A DNA stretch of 64,000 nt from JACTOJ01 sp032335695. GTDB lineage: Bacteria; Bacillota; Clostridia; Clostridiales; Clostridiaceae. Below the pieces are notes generated by a model. That model was not told the origin of the DNA, did not search any database, and worked only from the letters and a program-made list of their open reading frames with translations. Positions 35,831-45,344 of this stretch are shown piece by piece; position 1 is the first letter of the stretch, and each line of letters begins with the position of its first letter. Made by a program: the position numbers and the translations under genes. The stretch is from NCBI RefSeq assembly GCF_032335695.1, contig NZ_JACTOJ010000006.1:1-64000 (forward strand), given 5' to 3'.

Positions 35831-36080
35831 ATTATATCACCTTCCAATTACATTATTGAATCGATTCGTATATTCCCAGCTTCACTAATAATTATTTTTC
35901 TCAAAGGGGTATTATTTATACAGTTTATATTTGAATTTATAATATTTTCAGTATATAATTTTTTTGATGGTACTTTAGGAATTTACATAATTAAAGAATT
36001 ATCACATTTATAATTATTTTTAATACTTTAGTATTGAAACTATTATATTTCATTAGAACACTTAGGAGAGAGGGATATAA

Positions 36081-36959
36081 ATGCATTTATTCAAAGGCAG
36101 TGCTGTAGCCATAATAACACCTTTTAACAAGGACGGAGTTAATTTCGATAAATTAGGCGAACTTATAGATTGGCACATAGAAAATAAAACTGATGCAATA
36201 GTTATCTGCGGCACTACAGGTGAAGCATCTACTATGACGGAAAAAGAAAAAAAGGCTGCAATAAAATATACTGTAGACAAAGTCAATAAGAGAATACCTG
36301 TTATTGCAGGTACTGGAAATAACAATACTGCTGCTTCAATAGAAATGAGTAAATGGGCTGAAGAAATTGGAGTAGATGGAGTTCTTATAATAACTCCCTA
36401 CTACAATAAAACTACTCAAAGCGGACTAGTTCATCATTTTGGAGCTATTGCTGAAGGTATTAATATTCCTATAATACTTTACAACGTACCTTCTAGAACT
36501 GGTATGAACATCTTACCTTCAACACTTATGCAGTTACTAAAATATAAAAATATAGTTGCAATAAAAGAAGCTAGCGGAGACATAAGCCAAGTTGCGAAAA
36601 TAAAGGAACTATGCGGCGACAGGTTAGATATTTACTCTGGTAATGATGATCAGATAATTCCTATACTGTCTCTAGGAGGGTTAGGAGTGATTTCTGTAGC
36701 AGCAAATATTCTTCCTGCTGAAATTCATAATATTTGTGAAAACTACTTTAACGGTGATTTAAAATCAGCTCTAGATTTTCAAATTAAATATTTATCTCTT
36801 ATAAATTCATTATTTATTGAAACAAATCCTATTCCAATAAAGACTGCCATGAATCTTATGAATTTAGAAGTTGGTCCTTTAAGGTTACCTCTTTGCAGCA
36901 TGGAAGAGAATAACTTACTAAAATTAAAATCTCAGCTCAAAATACATGGCTTAATTTAA
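36081..36959 (+). CDS. dapA: 4-hydroxy-tetrahydrodipicolinate synthase
   Basis: This 292-residue TIM-barrel lyase condenses pyruvate with aspartate semialdehyde. Visible are the CGTTGEASTM loop (Thr pair of the proton relay), the YNVPSRTGMN segment with the catalytic Tyr, and the Schiff-base Lys in VAIKEASGD (about 161). It is followed by dapB after 10 bases, forming a two-gene operon. The SD is GGAGAGAGG. An AATACT-TT-AGTATT palindrome lies at about 36020, near the promoter. Confidence 0.96.
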   Translation: MHLFKGSAVAIITPFNKDGVNFDKLGELIDWHIENKTDAIVICGTTGEASTMTEKEKKAAIKYTVDKVNKRIPVIAGTGNNNTAASIEMSKWAEEIGVDGVLIITPYYNKTTQSGLVHHFGAIAEGINIPIILYNVPSRTGMNILPSTLMQLLKYKNIVAIKEASGDISQVAKIKELCGDRLDIYSGNDDQIIPILSLGGLGVISVAANILPAEIHNICENYFNGDLKSALDFQIKYLSLINSLFIETNPIPIKTAMNLMNLEVGPLRLPLCSMEENNLLKLKSQLKIHGLI

Positions 36960-36969
36960 GGAGGCAATT

Positions 36970-37719
36970 ATGATTAATATAATTCTAAATGGCTGTAACG
37001 GAAGAATGGGTAAAGCTGTATCCGATACAATAAAAACTTACGAAAACATGAAAATAGCAGTTGGCATAGATAGATTTCCAGGTGAAAATGGTTATGTTAT
37101 TTTAGATAATATAAATGATTTTAATGGTGAAGCTGATGTAATTTTAGATTTTTCCAATGTATCTTCTCTTTCTAAATTGATTGCTTTTGCTAAAGGAAAA
37201 AACTTGCCTTTAGTTTTATGTACTACTGGCTATAGCAGTGAAGATTTAAAATTAATCGAAGAATCCAGTAAAGAAATTGCAATTTTTAGATCTGCCAATA
37301 TGTCTATAGGTATAAATATTTTAAATTCTTTATTAAAAAAAGTATCTCCTCTTCTCTATGGAGATTTTGATATTGAAATCATCGAAAAACATCACAATCA
37401 GAAATTGGATGCTCCTAGCGGAACAGCATTGCTTCTAGCAGATACCATAAGAGACTCTTTAGATGAAACTACAAATTATGTTAACGGAAGATCTGGAATG
37501 AAAAAAAGAGAAAAGAATGATATCGGAATACATGCAGTAAGAGGCGGAAGTATCGTGGGAGAACATGAAGTCTTATTCGCCGGAAAAGGCGAGACTATAG
37601 AATTAACACACACAGCTTTATCTAGAGAAGTTTTTGCGGTAGGTGCTTTAAAGGCTTGTGAATTTATGAAAGATAAGATAACCGGACTTTACTCCATGGA
37701 TGATGTGATTAAATTATAA
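36970..37719 (+). CDS. dapB: 4-hydroxy-tetrahydrodipicolinate reductase
   Basis: This 249-residue enzyme reduces the DapA product with NAD(P)H. The N-terminal Rossmann motif is LNGCNGRMGKAV. The C-terminal catalytic signature EIIEKHHNQKLDAPSGTA is complete. It is second in dapA-dapB, with an AAGGAGG SD. The product feeds DapH, encoded 8 kb away, and in sporulating cells also dipicolinate synthesis. Confidence 0.96.
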   Translation: MINIILNGCNGRMGKAVSDTIKTYENMKIAVGIDRFPGENGYVILDNINDFNGEADVILDFSNVSSLSKLIAFAKGKNLPLVLCTTGYSSEDLKLIEESSKEIAIFRSANMSIGINILNSLLKKVSPLLYGDFDIEIIEKHHNQKLDAPSGTALLLADTIRDSLDETTNYVNGRSGMKKREKNDIGIHAVRGGSIVGEHEVLFAGKGETIELTHTALSREVFAVGALKACEFMKDKITGLYSMDDVIKL

Positions 37720-37728
37720 TACTATATT

Positions 37729-37759
37729 AAAAAGGTTGTGCAATGCACAACCTTTTTTT
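37729..37759 (+). terminator. Bidirectional terminator between dapB and oppF
   Basis: AAAAAGGTTGTGC/GCACAACCTTTTT with a 4-base loop, flanked by A and T runs. It also ends the convergent opp operon. Confidence 0.88.
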
Positions 37760-38726
37760 AAAATAAATGACATGCTATAAAATGATCTGGGGCAATCTCT
37801 TTAAATACTGGCTCTTCTTTAAAGCAAGCTTCCTTAGCATATTTACATCTGCTAGCAAACCTGCAGCCAGGCTTAGGATTAATTGGGCTTGTTACTTCTC
37901 CCTCAAGCATTATTCTTTGTCTAGTTTTCTCAATCTCTGGATCAGGAACTGGAATAGCTGACATAAGCGCTTGAGTATATGGATGCTTAGGATTCTCATA
38001 TAATTCATTACTTGGAGCTAATTCCATCATTTTTCCAAGATACATAACTCCAACTCTGTCAGATATATGTCTAACCATAGACAAATCATGAGCTATGAAT
38101 AAATATGTTAATCCTAATTCTTTTTGAAGTTTAATAAGAAGATTAACTACCTGAGCTTGTATGGAAACATCAAGAGCAGATATAGGCTCATCGCATACGA
38201 TAAACTGTGGTTCAATAGCGAGAGCTCTTGCTATACCTATTCTTTGTCTCTGCCCACCTGAAAACTCGTGTGGAAATCTAGATGCGTGCTCCTTATTAAG
38301 ACCTACTAAAGAAAGAAGGTGATAAATTCTTTCCATACGCTTTTCACCAGTATAAATACCGTGAATATCTATTCCTTCTGCAATTATATCTCCTACAGTC
38401 ATTCTAGGATCTAGGGAAGCATAAGGATCCTGGAATATTATCTGAGCAGCTCTAGTAAATTTTTTCTTTTCTTTGCCGCTTAAAGCGTGAATATTTACTC
38501 CATCTATTAAAACTTCTCCTGCAGTTGCATCATAAAGGCCCATAACTGTTCTTCCGCAAGTAGTTTTACCACAACCAGATTCACCAACTAAGCCCAAGGT
38601 TTCACCTTTTTTTATGCTAAAACTTACATCATCTACTGCTTTTAATGTAGCTTTTCTACCAACATGGAAATACTTCTTTAAGTTTTTAACTTCTATTAAA
38701 GTTTCATTATTTGGCAATTTAAGCAC
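37758..38726 (-). CDS. oppF: Oligopeptide ABC transporter ATP-binding protein OppF
   Basis: This ATPase of about 320 residues has Walker A LVGESGCGKTTCGR, signature FSGGQRQRIGIARALA, Walker B FIVCDEPISALD and the C-terminal oligo/dipeptide domain ending with the CRFASRCKYAKEAC cysteine set. It pairs with OppD to drive peptide uptake. The GTG at 38726 lies right on the AAAGGAAGG SD, so TTG 38717, just after the oppD stop, may be the true start. Last gene of the opp operon. Confidence 0.93.
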   Translation of the reverse strand: MLKLPNNETLIEVKNLKKYFHVGRKATLKAVDDVSFSIKKGETLGLVGESGCGKTTCGRTVMGLYDATAGEVLIDGVNIHALSGKEKKKFTRAAQIIFQDPYASLDPRMTVGDIIAEGIDIHGIYTGEKRMERIYHLLSLVGLNKEHASRFPHEFSGGQRQRIGIARALAIEPQFIVCDEPISALDVSIQAQVVNLLIKLQKELGLTYLFIAHDLSMVRHISDRVGVMYLGKMMELAPSNELYENPKHPYTQALMSAIPVPDPEIEKTRQRIMLEGEVTSPINPKPGCRFASRCKYAKEACFKEEPVFKEIAPDHFIACHLF

Positions 38727-39735
38727 CTTCCTTTGCTATTGGATTTTTAACTTTAGGTGCCAACTCATGCTTTAGCCAGCAATTAACTTTATGGCTATCT
38801 GTAATAACAGTCTCTTCTGGAGGTACCTCTTTGCATACTTCCATTGCATACTCACATCTTGATGCAAATGGGCATCCTACAGGAGGTTTAAGTAAATCAG
38901 GAGGTGTACCATTAATTGAATAAAGTACATCCTTGTGTTTTGTATCAAGTCTTGGCACTGACTGAAGAAGCGCCCAAGTATATGGATGCTGAGGGTTACT
39001 AAAGATTTCTTCCTTAGTTCCACGTTCAACTATCTGTCCAGCATACATTACCTGTATTCTATCTGCTACGGACGCTACAACACCTAAATCGTGAGTTATA
39101 AGCACTACAGCTGTTCCAAGCTTGACTTGTAAATCTTTTATTAAATCCATAATTTGTGCCTGAATTGTCACATCTAAAGCTGTAGTAGGTTCATCTGCTA
39201 TAAGTATCTTAGGACTACAAGCCAAAGCTATAGCTATCATAGCTCTCTGTCTCATACCGCCTGAAAACTCATGAGGATATTGATTAACTCTTTTCTCAGG
39301 ATTTGGTATATTTACAAGTCTTAACATATTCACTGCTTCTGCTATGGCTTCACTCTTCTTCATTCCTTTATGAATTATAAGACCCTCTGCTATTTGCTTA
39401 CCTATTGTCATGGTAGGATTCAAAGATGTCATTGGATCTTGAAATATCATACTTATTTCGCTCCCGCGAATCTTTCTTACATCTTCTTCAGACATCTTAA
39501 CAATGTCCTTGCCATTATATATTATCTCAGAACTTTCCTTTATTTCTGCTGGAGGCGTAGGTAAAAGCCTCATTAGTGATTTTGCAGTAACAGTCTTTCC
39601 ACAGCCAGATTCACCAACCACAGCAAGAGTTTCTCCTGCATTTATATAAAAGTTTATTCCTCTTACAGACTGCACCTCACCTGCATAGGTATGATAGGAA
39701 ACTCTAAGATTTTTAACTTCTAATATTTTTGCCAT
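38719..39735 (-). CDS. oppD: Oligopeptide ABC transporter ATP-binding protein OppD
   Basis: This 338-residue ATPase has Walker A VVGESGCGKTVTAKS, signature FSGGMRQRAMIAIALA, Walker B LIADEPTTALD and a C-terminal cysteine set CPFASRCEYAMEVC. This set may bind an Fe-S cluster in related transporters. Start ATG with GGAGG, 11 bases after oppC. It is the heterodimer partner of OppF. Confidence 0.94.
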   Translation of the reverse strand: MAKILEVKNLRVSYHTYAGEVQSVRGINFYINAGETLAVVGESGCGKTVTAKSLMRLLPTPPAEIKESSEIIYNGKDIVKMSEEDVRKIRGSEISMIFQDPMTSLNPTMTIGKQIAEGLIIHKGMKKSEAIAEAVNMLRLVNIPNPEKRVNQYPHEFSGGMRQRAMIAIALACSPKILIADEPTTALDVTIQAQIMDLIKDLQVKLGTAVVLITHDLGVVASVADRIQVMYAGQIVERGTKEEIFSNPQHPYTWALLQSVPRLDTKHKDVLYSINGTPPDLLKPPVGCPFASRCEYAMEVCKEVPPEETVITDSHKVNCWLKHELAPKVKNPIAKEGA

Positions 39736-39746
39736 ACTATGCCTCC

Positions 39747-40661
39747 TTACTGACGTAGCTTAGGATCTAATGCATCTCTTAGTCCATCACCCAATAAATT
39801 AAACGCTAACACTGTTACAAAAAGTATTGCTGTTGGGAAAAATATTTCATGAGGATAGTTAGTTAAATTACCCTGTCCTTCACTAATTAATAAACCCCAG
39901 CTAGTATTTGGAGATTGTATACCTAAGCCTATATAACTTAAAAATGCTTCTGAAAATATATAGTCAGGTACATCAAAAGATAAATAAACTAATATTACTC
40001 CTAAGGTATTTGGTAAAAGATGTTTTAATATTACTCTTAAAGGGCTTGAGCCTAAAGCCACTGCAGCCATTACATATTCTGAATTTTTAAGCTGCATTAC
40101 CTGACCCCTTATAAGTCTAGCTATTCCCATCCATCCAGTTATAACTAGAGCAATAATTATTGTAGTGATTCCAGGACTAAGCACTAATAATAATAATATT
40201 ATTATTAACATAAATGGAAGACTTGAAACTATCTCTATGATTCTCATCATCACTGTGTCAACTTTTCCACCTATGTACCCTGCTATTCCACCATATAATA
40301 GACCTATTATCAGTTCAACTAAAGTACCAACAAAGCCTATGATAAGTGAAACTCTTCCGCCCTTCCAAGTTCTTAGGAACAAATCTCTACCAAGATTATC
40401 CGTACCAAATAAATGCTTTATGCTAGCACTTTTATCTAGAATATCATAATTTTGATCATTTAAACCGTAAGGTGAAAGGAAAGGTATTATAATACAAGCC
40501 AATGTGACAACAACTAATACGATCAAAGATGCCATTGCCACTGGATTTTTCTTAAGTCTTCTCCAAGCATCAGCCCAATAACCAATATTGGGTCTAACTA
40601 TTGCTTCTGAATCATTTTCATTGTAACCAATAATTTTAAATTTATCTTTATTCAGAATCAT
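39747..40661 (-). CDS. oppC: Oligopeptide ABC transporter permease OppC
   Basis: This 304-residue inner-membrane permease has about six membrane segments, the long N-terminal cytoplasmic stretch typical of OppC (ADAWRRLKKNPVAMASL), and the EAA-type loop AAVALGSSPLRVILKHLLPN that docks on the ATPases. Start ATG with AAAGGGGG. It forms the channel with OppB. Confidence 0.94.
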   Translation of the reverse strand: MILNKDKFKIIGYNENDSEAIVRPNIGYWADAWRRLKKNPVAMASLIVLVVVTLACIIIPFLSPYGLNDQNYDILDKSASIKHLFGTDNLGRDLFLRTWKGGRVSLIIGFVGTLVELIIGLLYGGIAGYIGGKVDTVMMRIIEIVSSLPFMLIIILLLLVLSPGITTIIIALVITGWMGIARLIRGQVMQLKNSEYVMAAVALGSSPLRVILKHLLPNTLGVILVYLSFDVPDYIFSEAFLSYIGLGIQSPNTSWGLLISEGQGNLTNYPHEIFFPTAILFVTVLAFNLLGDGLRDALDPKLRQ

Positions 40662-40673
40662 TTTTATCCCCCT

Positions 40674-41624
40674 TTATTTCTTCGCCGATGCTAATTTAAT
40701 CTTAGGATCTATAAGCACATAGGCAATATCTACTACTAATAGAGAAACTATATATAAGAACGCAAAGAAAACTGTAAGAGACATGATAACAGTATAGTCT
40801 CTATTATTTATAGCATTAAAGAGTTCTCTTCCAAGGCCTGGTATCGCATACATCTGCTCTACAATAAGAGTTCCTGTTATAATGCTAGCTATTCTAGGTC
40901 CAAGTATTGTAACCACAGGTATACTTGCATTTCTAAGAATATGCTTCATGATTACAGAAACTTTTTTAACACCCTTAGATTTGGCTGTCAAAATATAATC
41001 CTGATTTATTACATCCAAAACAGATGATCTCATAAATCTTGCATTAGATGCAATTTGAGCAACAGCTAACGCAATTGTAGGAAGTATAGTGTATTTTAAG
41101 TTAGAGAACCAACCGCCTGTGGAATACCATCCTGCAGTAGGTAGTCCCATTTTCCCTCCTAAGAAGAATTGTAATAAAAGTGCCAATACGAAACCTGGTA
41201 TTGCGCTTCCAATGAGGGCAATAAATATAACTAAATAATCTGGCCATCTATTTCTATAAAAAGCAGCAATAACTCCCATAGTAATACCTATTACTAGTCC
41301 AACTATTACTACTTGAATTCCCAACTTTGCTGATACAGGTAATTCCTGTGCTATCATTTCATTAACAGTTTTACCTGGATATTTTATGGATTCTCCCATG
41401 TTACCATGTAATAAATCCTTAAGGTAATCAAAATAACGCGTGGTTATTGGATCATCTAAATGATATTTAGCTCTTATAGCTTTGTAAGTACTTTCTGGCA
41501 GCTGCTTAGCTTGATTGTTTATAGGATCTCCTGGAACCGCATTAACTAAAGCAAAAGTTAATGTAGCTATTATCCACAGCGTAAGCACCATATATCCTAT
41601 TCTTTTAAGAATATATTTTAGCAT
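40674..41624 (-). CDS. oppB: Oligopeptide ABC transporter permease OppB
   Basis: This 316-residue permease has the OppB N-terminal segment (LKYILKRIGYMVLTLW), about six membrane spans and the docking loop TAKSKGVKKVSVIMKHILRN. I place the start at ATG 41624, 8 bases after AGGAGG; the frame is open to 41675 but that part lacks family sequence. It is second in the operon, separated from oppA by about 100 bases with a hairpin. Confidence 0.94.
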   Translation of the reverse strand: MLKYILKRIGYMVLTLWIIATLTFALVNAVPGDPINNQAKQLPESTYKAIRAKYHLDDPITTRYFDYLKDLLHGNMGESIKYPGKTVNEMIAQELPVSAKLGIQVVIVGLVIGITMGVIAAFYRNRWPDYLVIFIALIGSAIPGFVLALLLQFFLGGKMGLPTAGWYSTGGWFSNLKYTILPTIALAVAQIASNARFMRSSVLDVINQDYILTAKSKGVKKVSVIMKHILRNASIPVVTILGPRIASIITGTLIVEQMYAIPGLGRELFNAINNRDYTVIMSLTVFFAFLYIVSLLVVDIAYVLIDPKIKLASAKK

Positions 41625-41673
41625 ATAAATATTTCCTCCTCTTTCAACATAAGACAATGAAGCATTAAACATC

Positions 41674-41706
41674 AAACATCAACAGGATATAATCCTGTTG
41701 ATGTTT
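41674..41706 (-). terminator. Hairpin between oppA and oppB
   Basis: AAACATCAACAGGAT pairs with ATCCTGTTGATGTTT over a tiny loop. A long T-run is lacking, so it likely acts as a partial terminator or 3' stabiliser that makes the binding protein more abundant than the permease. Confidence 0.65.
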
Positions 41707-41728
41707 TGTGATTCATATTCTATTATTA

Positions 41729-43426
41729 CTATTTTGTTTTTCCTTGAATATATACATTCTTTAAATAGAAGTATGGTCCAAATTGTGGAATATAGAAACC
41801 TTTAACATAGTTATATTTGAAACTATGAATATCTTGATATAAGTAAGGTGATACGGCTGCATCAACATTAACTATAGTGTTTTCAATATCTTGATAATCT
41901 TTAAGTCTCTTAGCATCATCCAATTCTGTAGAAGCTGCTTTTATTAAAGAATCTACTTTAGGATTGCTATACTTTCCATTATTGTTACCACTTGTTGAAG
42001 CAAATGTTCCTAAGAAATTGTTTGGTTCATTGTAATCCATTCCCCAACCACCTGAAACTACATCAAAGTTGCCTTTGCTTCTGTCTTTGAAGTAAGTTGG
42101 ACTGTCTACTGAATAAGTGATATCAATCTTTATGCCTAGTTTTTCCCACTGATTCTGTATGAACTGTGCTTGAGCTGTTGTTGTAGATGAACTCTGGCCC
42201 ATCAATAATTTCAAATGTACTGAAGATGCATCAGTTATACCAAGTTCGCTAAGACCTTCCTGCATAAGTTTCTTAGCATCATCTTTAGAGTTCTTAAGTG
42301 GTTCTGGAGTTGCTCCTCTAAATTCCTTGCTACCAACAGTTATTGCAGGTGGTATCAAGCCATATGCTGGAATATATCTCTTCCAAACTGCATTTATCTG
42401 TGTCTGTCTGTCATATCCTAAAGAAAGAGCTTTTCTAACCTTAGCATTTGAAAGATATTTATTGGTAGTGTTAAATATATAATATGATGTACTTGGAGTT
42501 GTTCCAGTAGTTTCTGCAAAAGTTCCCTTTTGTTTTGCTTCATCTTCAAGTTTCTTTATATTATCCTTTGAAGCACCAGCTACATCAAGCTCTCCATTTT
42601 CAAACATTTTAACAATTGTGTTTGGTTCATCTAATATATTGCATACAGCTGTCTGAAGCTTTACATTTTTAGCATCCCAATAAGAATCATTCTTCTTAAA
42701 TACTAACTTGGAACCTTTTTGGTAATCAGAAACTACAAAAGCTCCATTATAAACCATATTTTTGTAATCAACTCCATACTTATCTCCAAGCTTTGTAACT
42801 ATATCCTGTCTCATTGGAGCAAGCAAGTTAAATGCTAGCGCTGCTTGAAATGCTGGATTAGCCTGAGCTAATGTTACTTCAAAAGTGTAATCATCAACTG
42901 CTTTTACTCCCAATGTAGTAGGGTCAGCTTTTACATCTGGATCTGATATTTTATCTGCATTCTTAACTCCAAGATCAGCAAGTATAGTCATATAATCACT
43001 GCCTGTATTAGGATTTGTAAGTCTTTCCCAAGAATAAACATAGTCTTTAGCAGTAACAGGTTGTCCATCTGACCATTTTGCATCTTTTCTTAATTTGAAA
43101 GTGTAAACTGTCTTATCACTGTTAGTAGTGTAAGATTCTGCACCTGCAGGTATTTCTACTATTTTGCCATCTTTTTTGCCTTCAACATATAGACCTTCTA
43201 GAGTATTTCCTATAGCAGTTATACTTTCTGCATCACTAACTTTTCCACTATCTAATGATGTATAATCATACCCCACTAGATTAATTGTCTGATCAGCATC
43301 TATCTTAGTAGTATCCGCTGTTTTTGTAGTATCTGGTGTTGTTGATTTTGAGCATCCACCGAATAAAAGAGCTGTGGACACCATTGCTCCTGCAACTACA
43401 AGAGTCAAAAGTTTTTTTCCTTTCAT
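41729..43426 (-). CDS. oppA: Oligopeptide-binding lipoprotein OppA
   Basis: This 565-residue family 5 solute-binding protein has a lipoprotein signal with lipobox LLFGGC (Cys at about residue 25), so it is anchored to the membrane outer face. A Thr/Asp/Lys-rich linker follows. Core motifs include YTFKLRKDAKWSDGQPVTAKD and NVDAAVSPYLYQD. It captures peptides for OppBCDF. SD AAAGGGGGAG. First gene of the operon. In Gram-positives such systems also import peptide signals, which cannot be told here. Confidence 0.94.
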   Translation of the reverse strand: MKGKKLLTLVVAGAMVSTALLFGGCSKSTTPDTTKTADTTKIDADQTINLVGYDYTSLDSGKVSDAESITAIGNTLEGLYVEGKKDGKIVEIPAGAESYTTNSDKTVYTFKLRKDAKWSDGQPVTAKDYVYSWERLTNPNTGSDYMTILADLGVKNADKISDPDVKADPTTLGVKAVDDYTFEVTLAQANPAFQAALAFNLLAPMRQDIVTKLGDKYGVDYKNMVYNGAFVVSDYQKGSKLVFKKNDSYWDAKNVKLQTAVCNILDEPNTIVKMFENGELDVAGASKDNIKKLEDEAKQKGTFAETTGTTPSTSYYIFNTTNKYLSNAKVRKALSLGYDRQTQINAVWKRYIPAYGLIPPAITVGSKEFRGATPEPLKNSKDDAKKLMQEGLSELGITDASSVHLKLLMGQSSSTTTAQAQFIQNQWEKLGIKIDITYSVDSPTYFKDRSKGNFDVVSGGWGMDYNEPNNFLGTFASTSGNNNGKYSNPKVDSLIKAASTELDDAKRLKDYQDIENTIVNVDAAVSPYLYQDIHSFKYNYVKGFYIPQFGPYFYLKNVYIQGKTK

Positions 43427-44034
43427 TTTTACTCCCCCTTTTTTTATTAGGCTAAAATTCTAATTTGAATGAAAGCCCTATGTAAATATTTATTTGATAA
43501 TGTTCCTTAATCCTTATAATTCGAGTTTGCCCCTCTTAAGTATTAGGAATCTTTATCGACTTGCTTGAATCACAGTTTTCATTTTATTACATATTTCTTT
43601 TCATTGAAAGCTTTTTACTTTGAAAATGCCAATTATGATTAATTTAACAAAAAAAAGCTATTTTTTTATTAAATTATCAATTATAGTTCTATTTATTAAC
43701 TATGTTTTATCAAATTGTGATTGGTAATTTTTAACGCATAGCATTTTGCAAGTTTTACTTTCGTTGTTACTCATATTATCATAATTTTTTTTAGCTGTCA
43801 ATGTAGTAAATCATTGGTTTGTAACATTTTTTACATATTTTTATATTTCATGATATGAATAATTTTTTATGCTTTGCATCAAAAACACCTTTGAAAACTA
43901 ATAACTGGGGTATTTTAGTGGTTATTAAAATTTTAAATAATTAATACATATTATATACATTTTATTAAAATTTTTATACATAATTATTAAATTTATTTTT
44001 AGCTTTGAAAAGCAAATCAAATATTATGAATCAA
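43427..44034. other. Long intergenic region upstream of oppA
   Basis: This 608-base gap holds the opp promoter and a long AT-rich leader. A weak AATAAC/GTTATT stem at about 43901-43926 may end the aminotransferase transcript. I find no open frame with an SD and no known riboswitch pattern. Confidence 0.5.
43773..43801 (-). promoter_or_regulatory. Sigma-A promoter of the opp operon
   Basis: Minus strand: TTGACA (43801-43796), 17-base spacer, TAATAT (43778-43773). The leader to oppA would be about 340 bases. Confidence 0.65.
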
Positions 44035-45174
44035 TCAATTGTTTATAGTATAAACAAAATTTTGTATTCTATTCATACCTTCAACAAGGGCATCCATACC
44101 ACTGCAATAAGATATTCTCATATGCCCCTCTCCTCCTATACCAAAGGCGCTCCCTGGAACAGCGGCTACTTTTGCTTGCTTAAGGAGTTTTTCGCAAAAT
44201 TCTTCACTATTTAAAGAATATTTTTTTATGTTTGGAAATATATAAAATGCGCCTTCTGGTTTAATTGTATCAAATCCCAACTCTATCAGTCTTCCATATA
44301 CATAATCTCTTCTTTTTTTTAATTCTTCCTTTATATGCTCCACATGGTACATAGCATTGTTTAATCCTTCATACGCTCCCCATTGAGCTATAGATGGTGC
44401 ACAAGATACATTGTATTGATGTACTTTTAATATTTGAGATAAATACTCATCTTTAGCACATACATATCCTATTCTTAATCCGGTCATCGAGAACATTTTA
44501 GAAAAGCCGCCTACCAGTATGGTTTTTTCTCTTAATTTTTCATGCTGAGCTATTGAATAGTATTCCTTAAAGCATAGAGAACCATACATTTCGTCAGAAA
44601 TTATAACTATATTTTCATTTTCTAACATCTTAGCTATTACATCGAACTCATTTTTACTCATGCAATTGCCTGTAGGATTGCTTGGATAAGATAAAATTAA
44701 TGCTTTTGCATTCTCATTCCTTATGAGATTTTGAAGAGCCTCTAGATCTAAAGACAAATCCTCTTTAACTGGACAATTTACTACATTGCCCCCTATTAGC
44801 TTAACTATGCTTTCATAGGCTGGATATGCAGGCGTAGGTATAATGACTTTATCTCCCGGATTAAGAAGCATTTGGAATACATTAAATAATCCTTCGCTTC
44901 CCCCGACAGTTATACAAATTTCATCTTTTGAATAATTAATTTTGTTTTTACTTAAATATGCGCTGATACTTTCTCTCAAAGGTTCAATCCCTATATTGGA
45001 GGTATATTTAGTCAAATTATTATTTATAGCATCAATCATAGCCTTTTTTACTTCTTTAGGAACTGGAAAATCCGGTTCGCCTATAGTTAATGATAACGCT
45101 CCAGGCACTTCAACTACTTTATTATAAAATTTTCTTATCCCAGATATCTCAATCAAGTCTAAATTTCTATTCAT
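44035..45174 (-). CDS. Class I/II aminotransferase, PatA-like (probable N-acetyl-DAP aminotransferase)
   Basis: This fold I PLP enzyme of about 379 residues shows LTIGEPDFPVPKEV near the N-terminus, ITVGGSEGLFNVF, LSYPSNPTGN and the PLP-lysine segment GGFSKMFSMTGLRIGY (Lys near 231). It is divergent from dapH, so it probably makes N-acetyl-LL-diaminopimelate, as PatA does in Bacillus; a general aspartate or aromatic aminotransferase is the alternative. I use ATG 45174 because the in-frame TTG at 45186 contains the GGGGGA SD. Confidence 0.85.
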   Translation of the reverse strand: MNRNLDLIEISGIRKFYNKVVEVPGALSLTIGEPDFPVPKEVKKAMIDAINNNLTKYTSNIGIEPLRESISAYLSKNKINYSKDEICITVGGSEGLFNVFQMLLNPGDKVIIPTPAYPAYESIVKLIGGNVVNCPVKEDLSLDLEALQNLIRNENAKALILSYPSNPTGNCMSKNEFDVIAKMLENENIVIISDEMYGSLCFKEYYSIAQHEKLREKTILVGGFSKMFSMTGLRIGYVCAKDEYLSQILKVHQYNVSCAPSIAQWGAYEGLNNAMYHVEHIKEELKKRRDYVYGRLIELGFDTIKPEGAFYIFPNIKKYSLNSEEFCEKLLKQAKVAAVPGSAFGIGGEGHMRISYCSGMDALVEGMNRIQNFVYTINN

Positions 45175-45344
45175 ATTTTCCCCCAAAAATCAAAATTTAA
45201 CTTTAATTATAGTATTTAAAAACAGACAAATCAAGAATAAAAATTTTCTTCCAGTTATTAGTCTTTATTTCTCTTAAATTATTGATTATAATAAAAAATA
45301 TGTTCATATTGTATATAATTTAATTGTTTGAAAGGATTGATAAA

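Noticed and set aside
44005..44214. Plus-strand open frame at the end of the aminotransferase gene
   Set aside because: Antisense to a conserved gene, with no SD and no family match.
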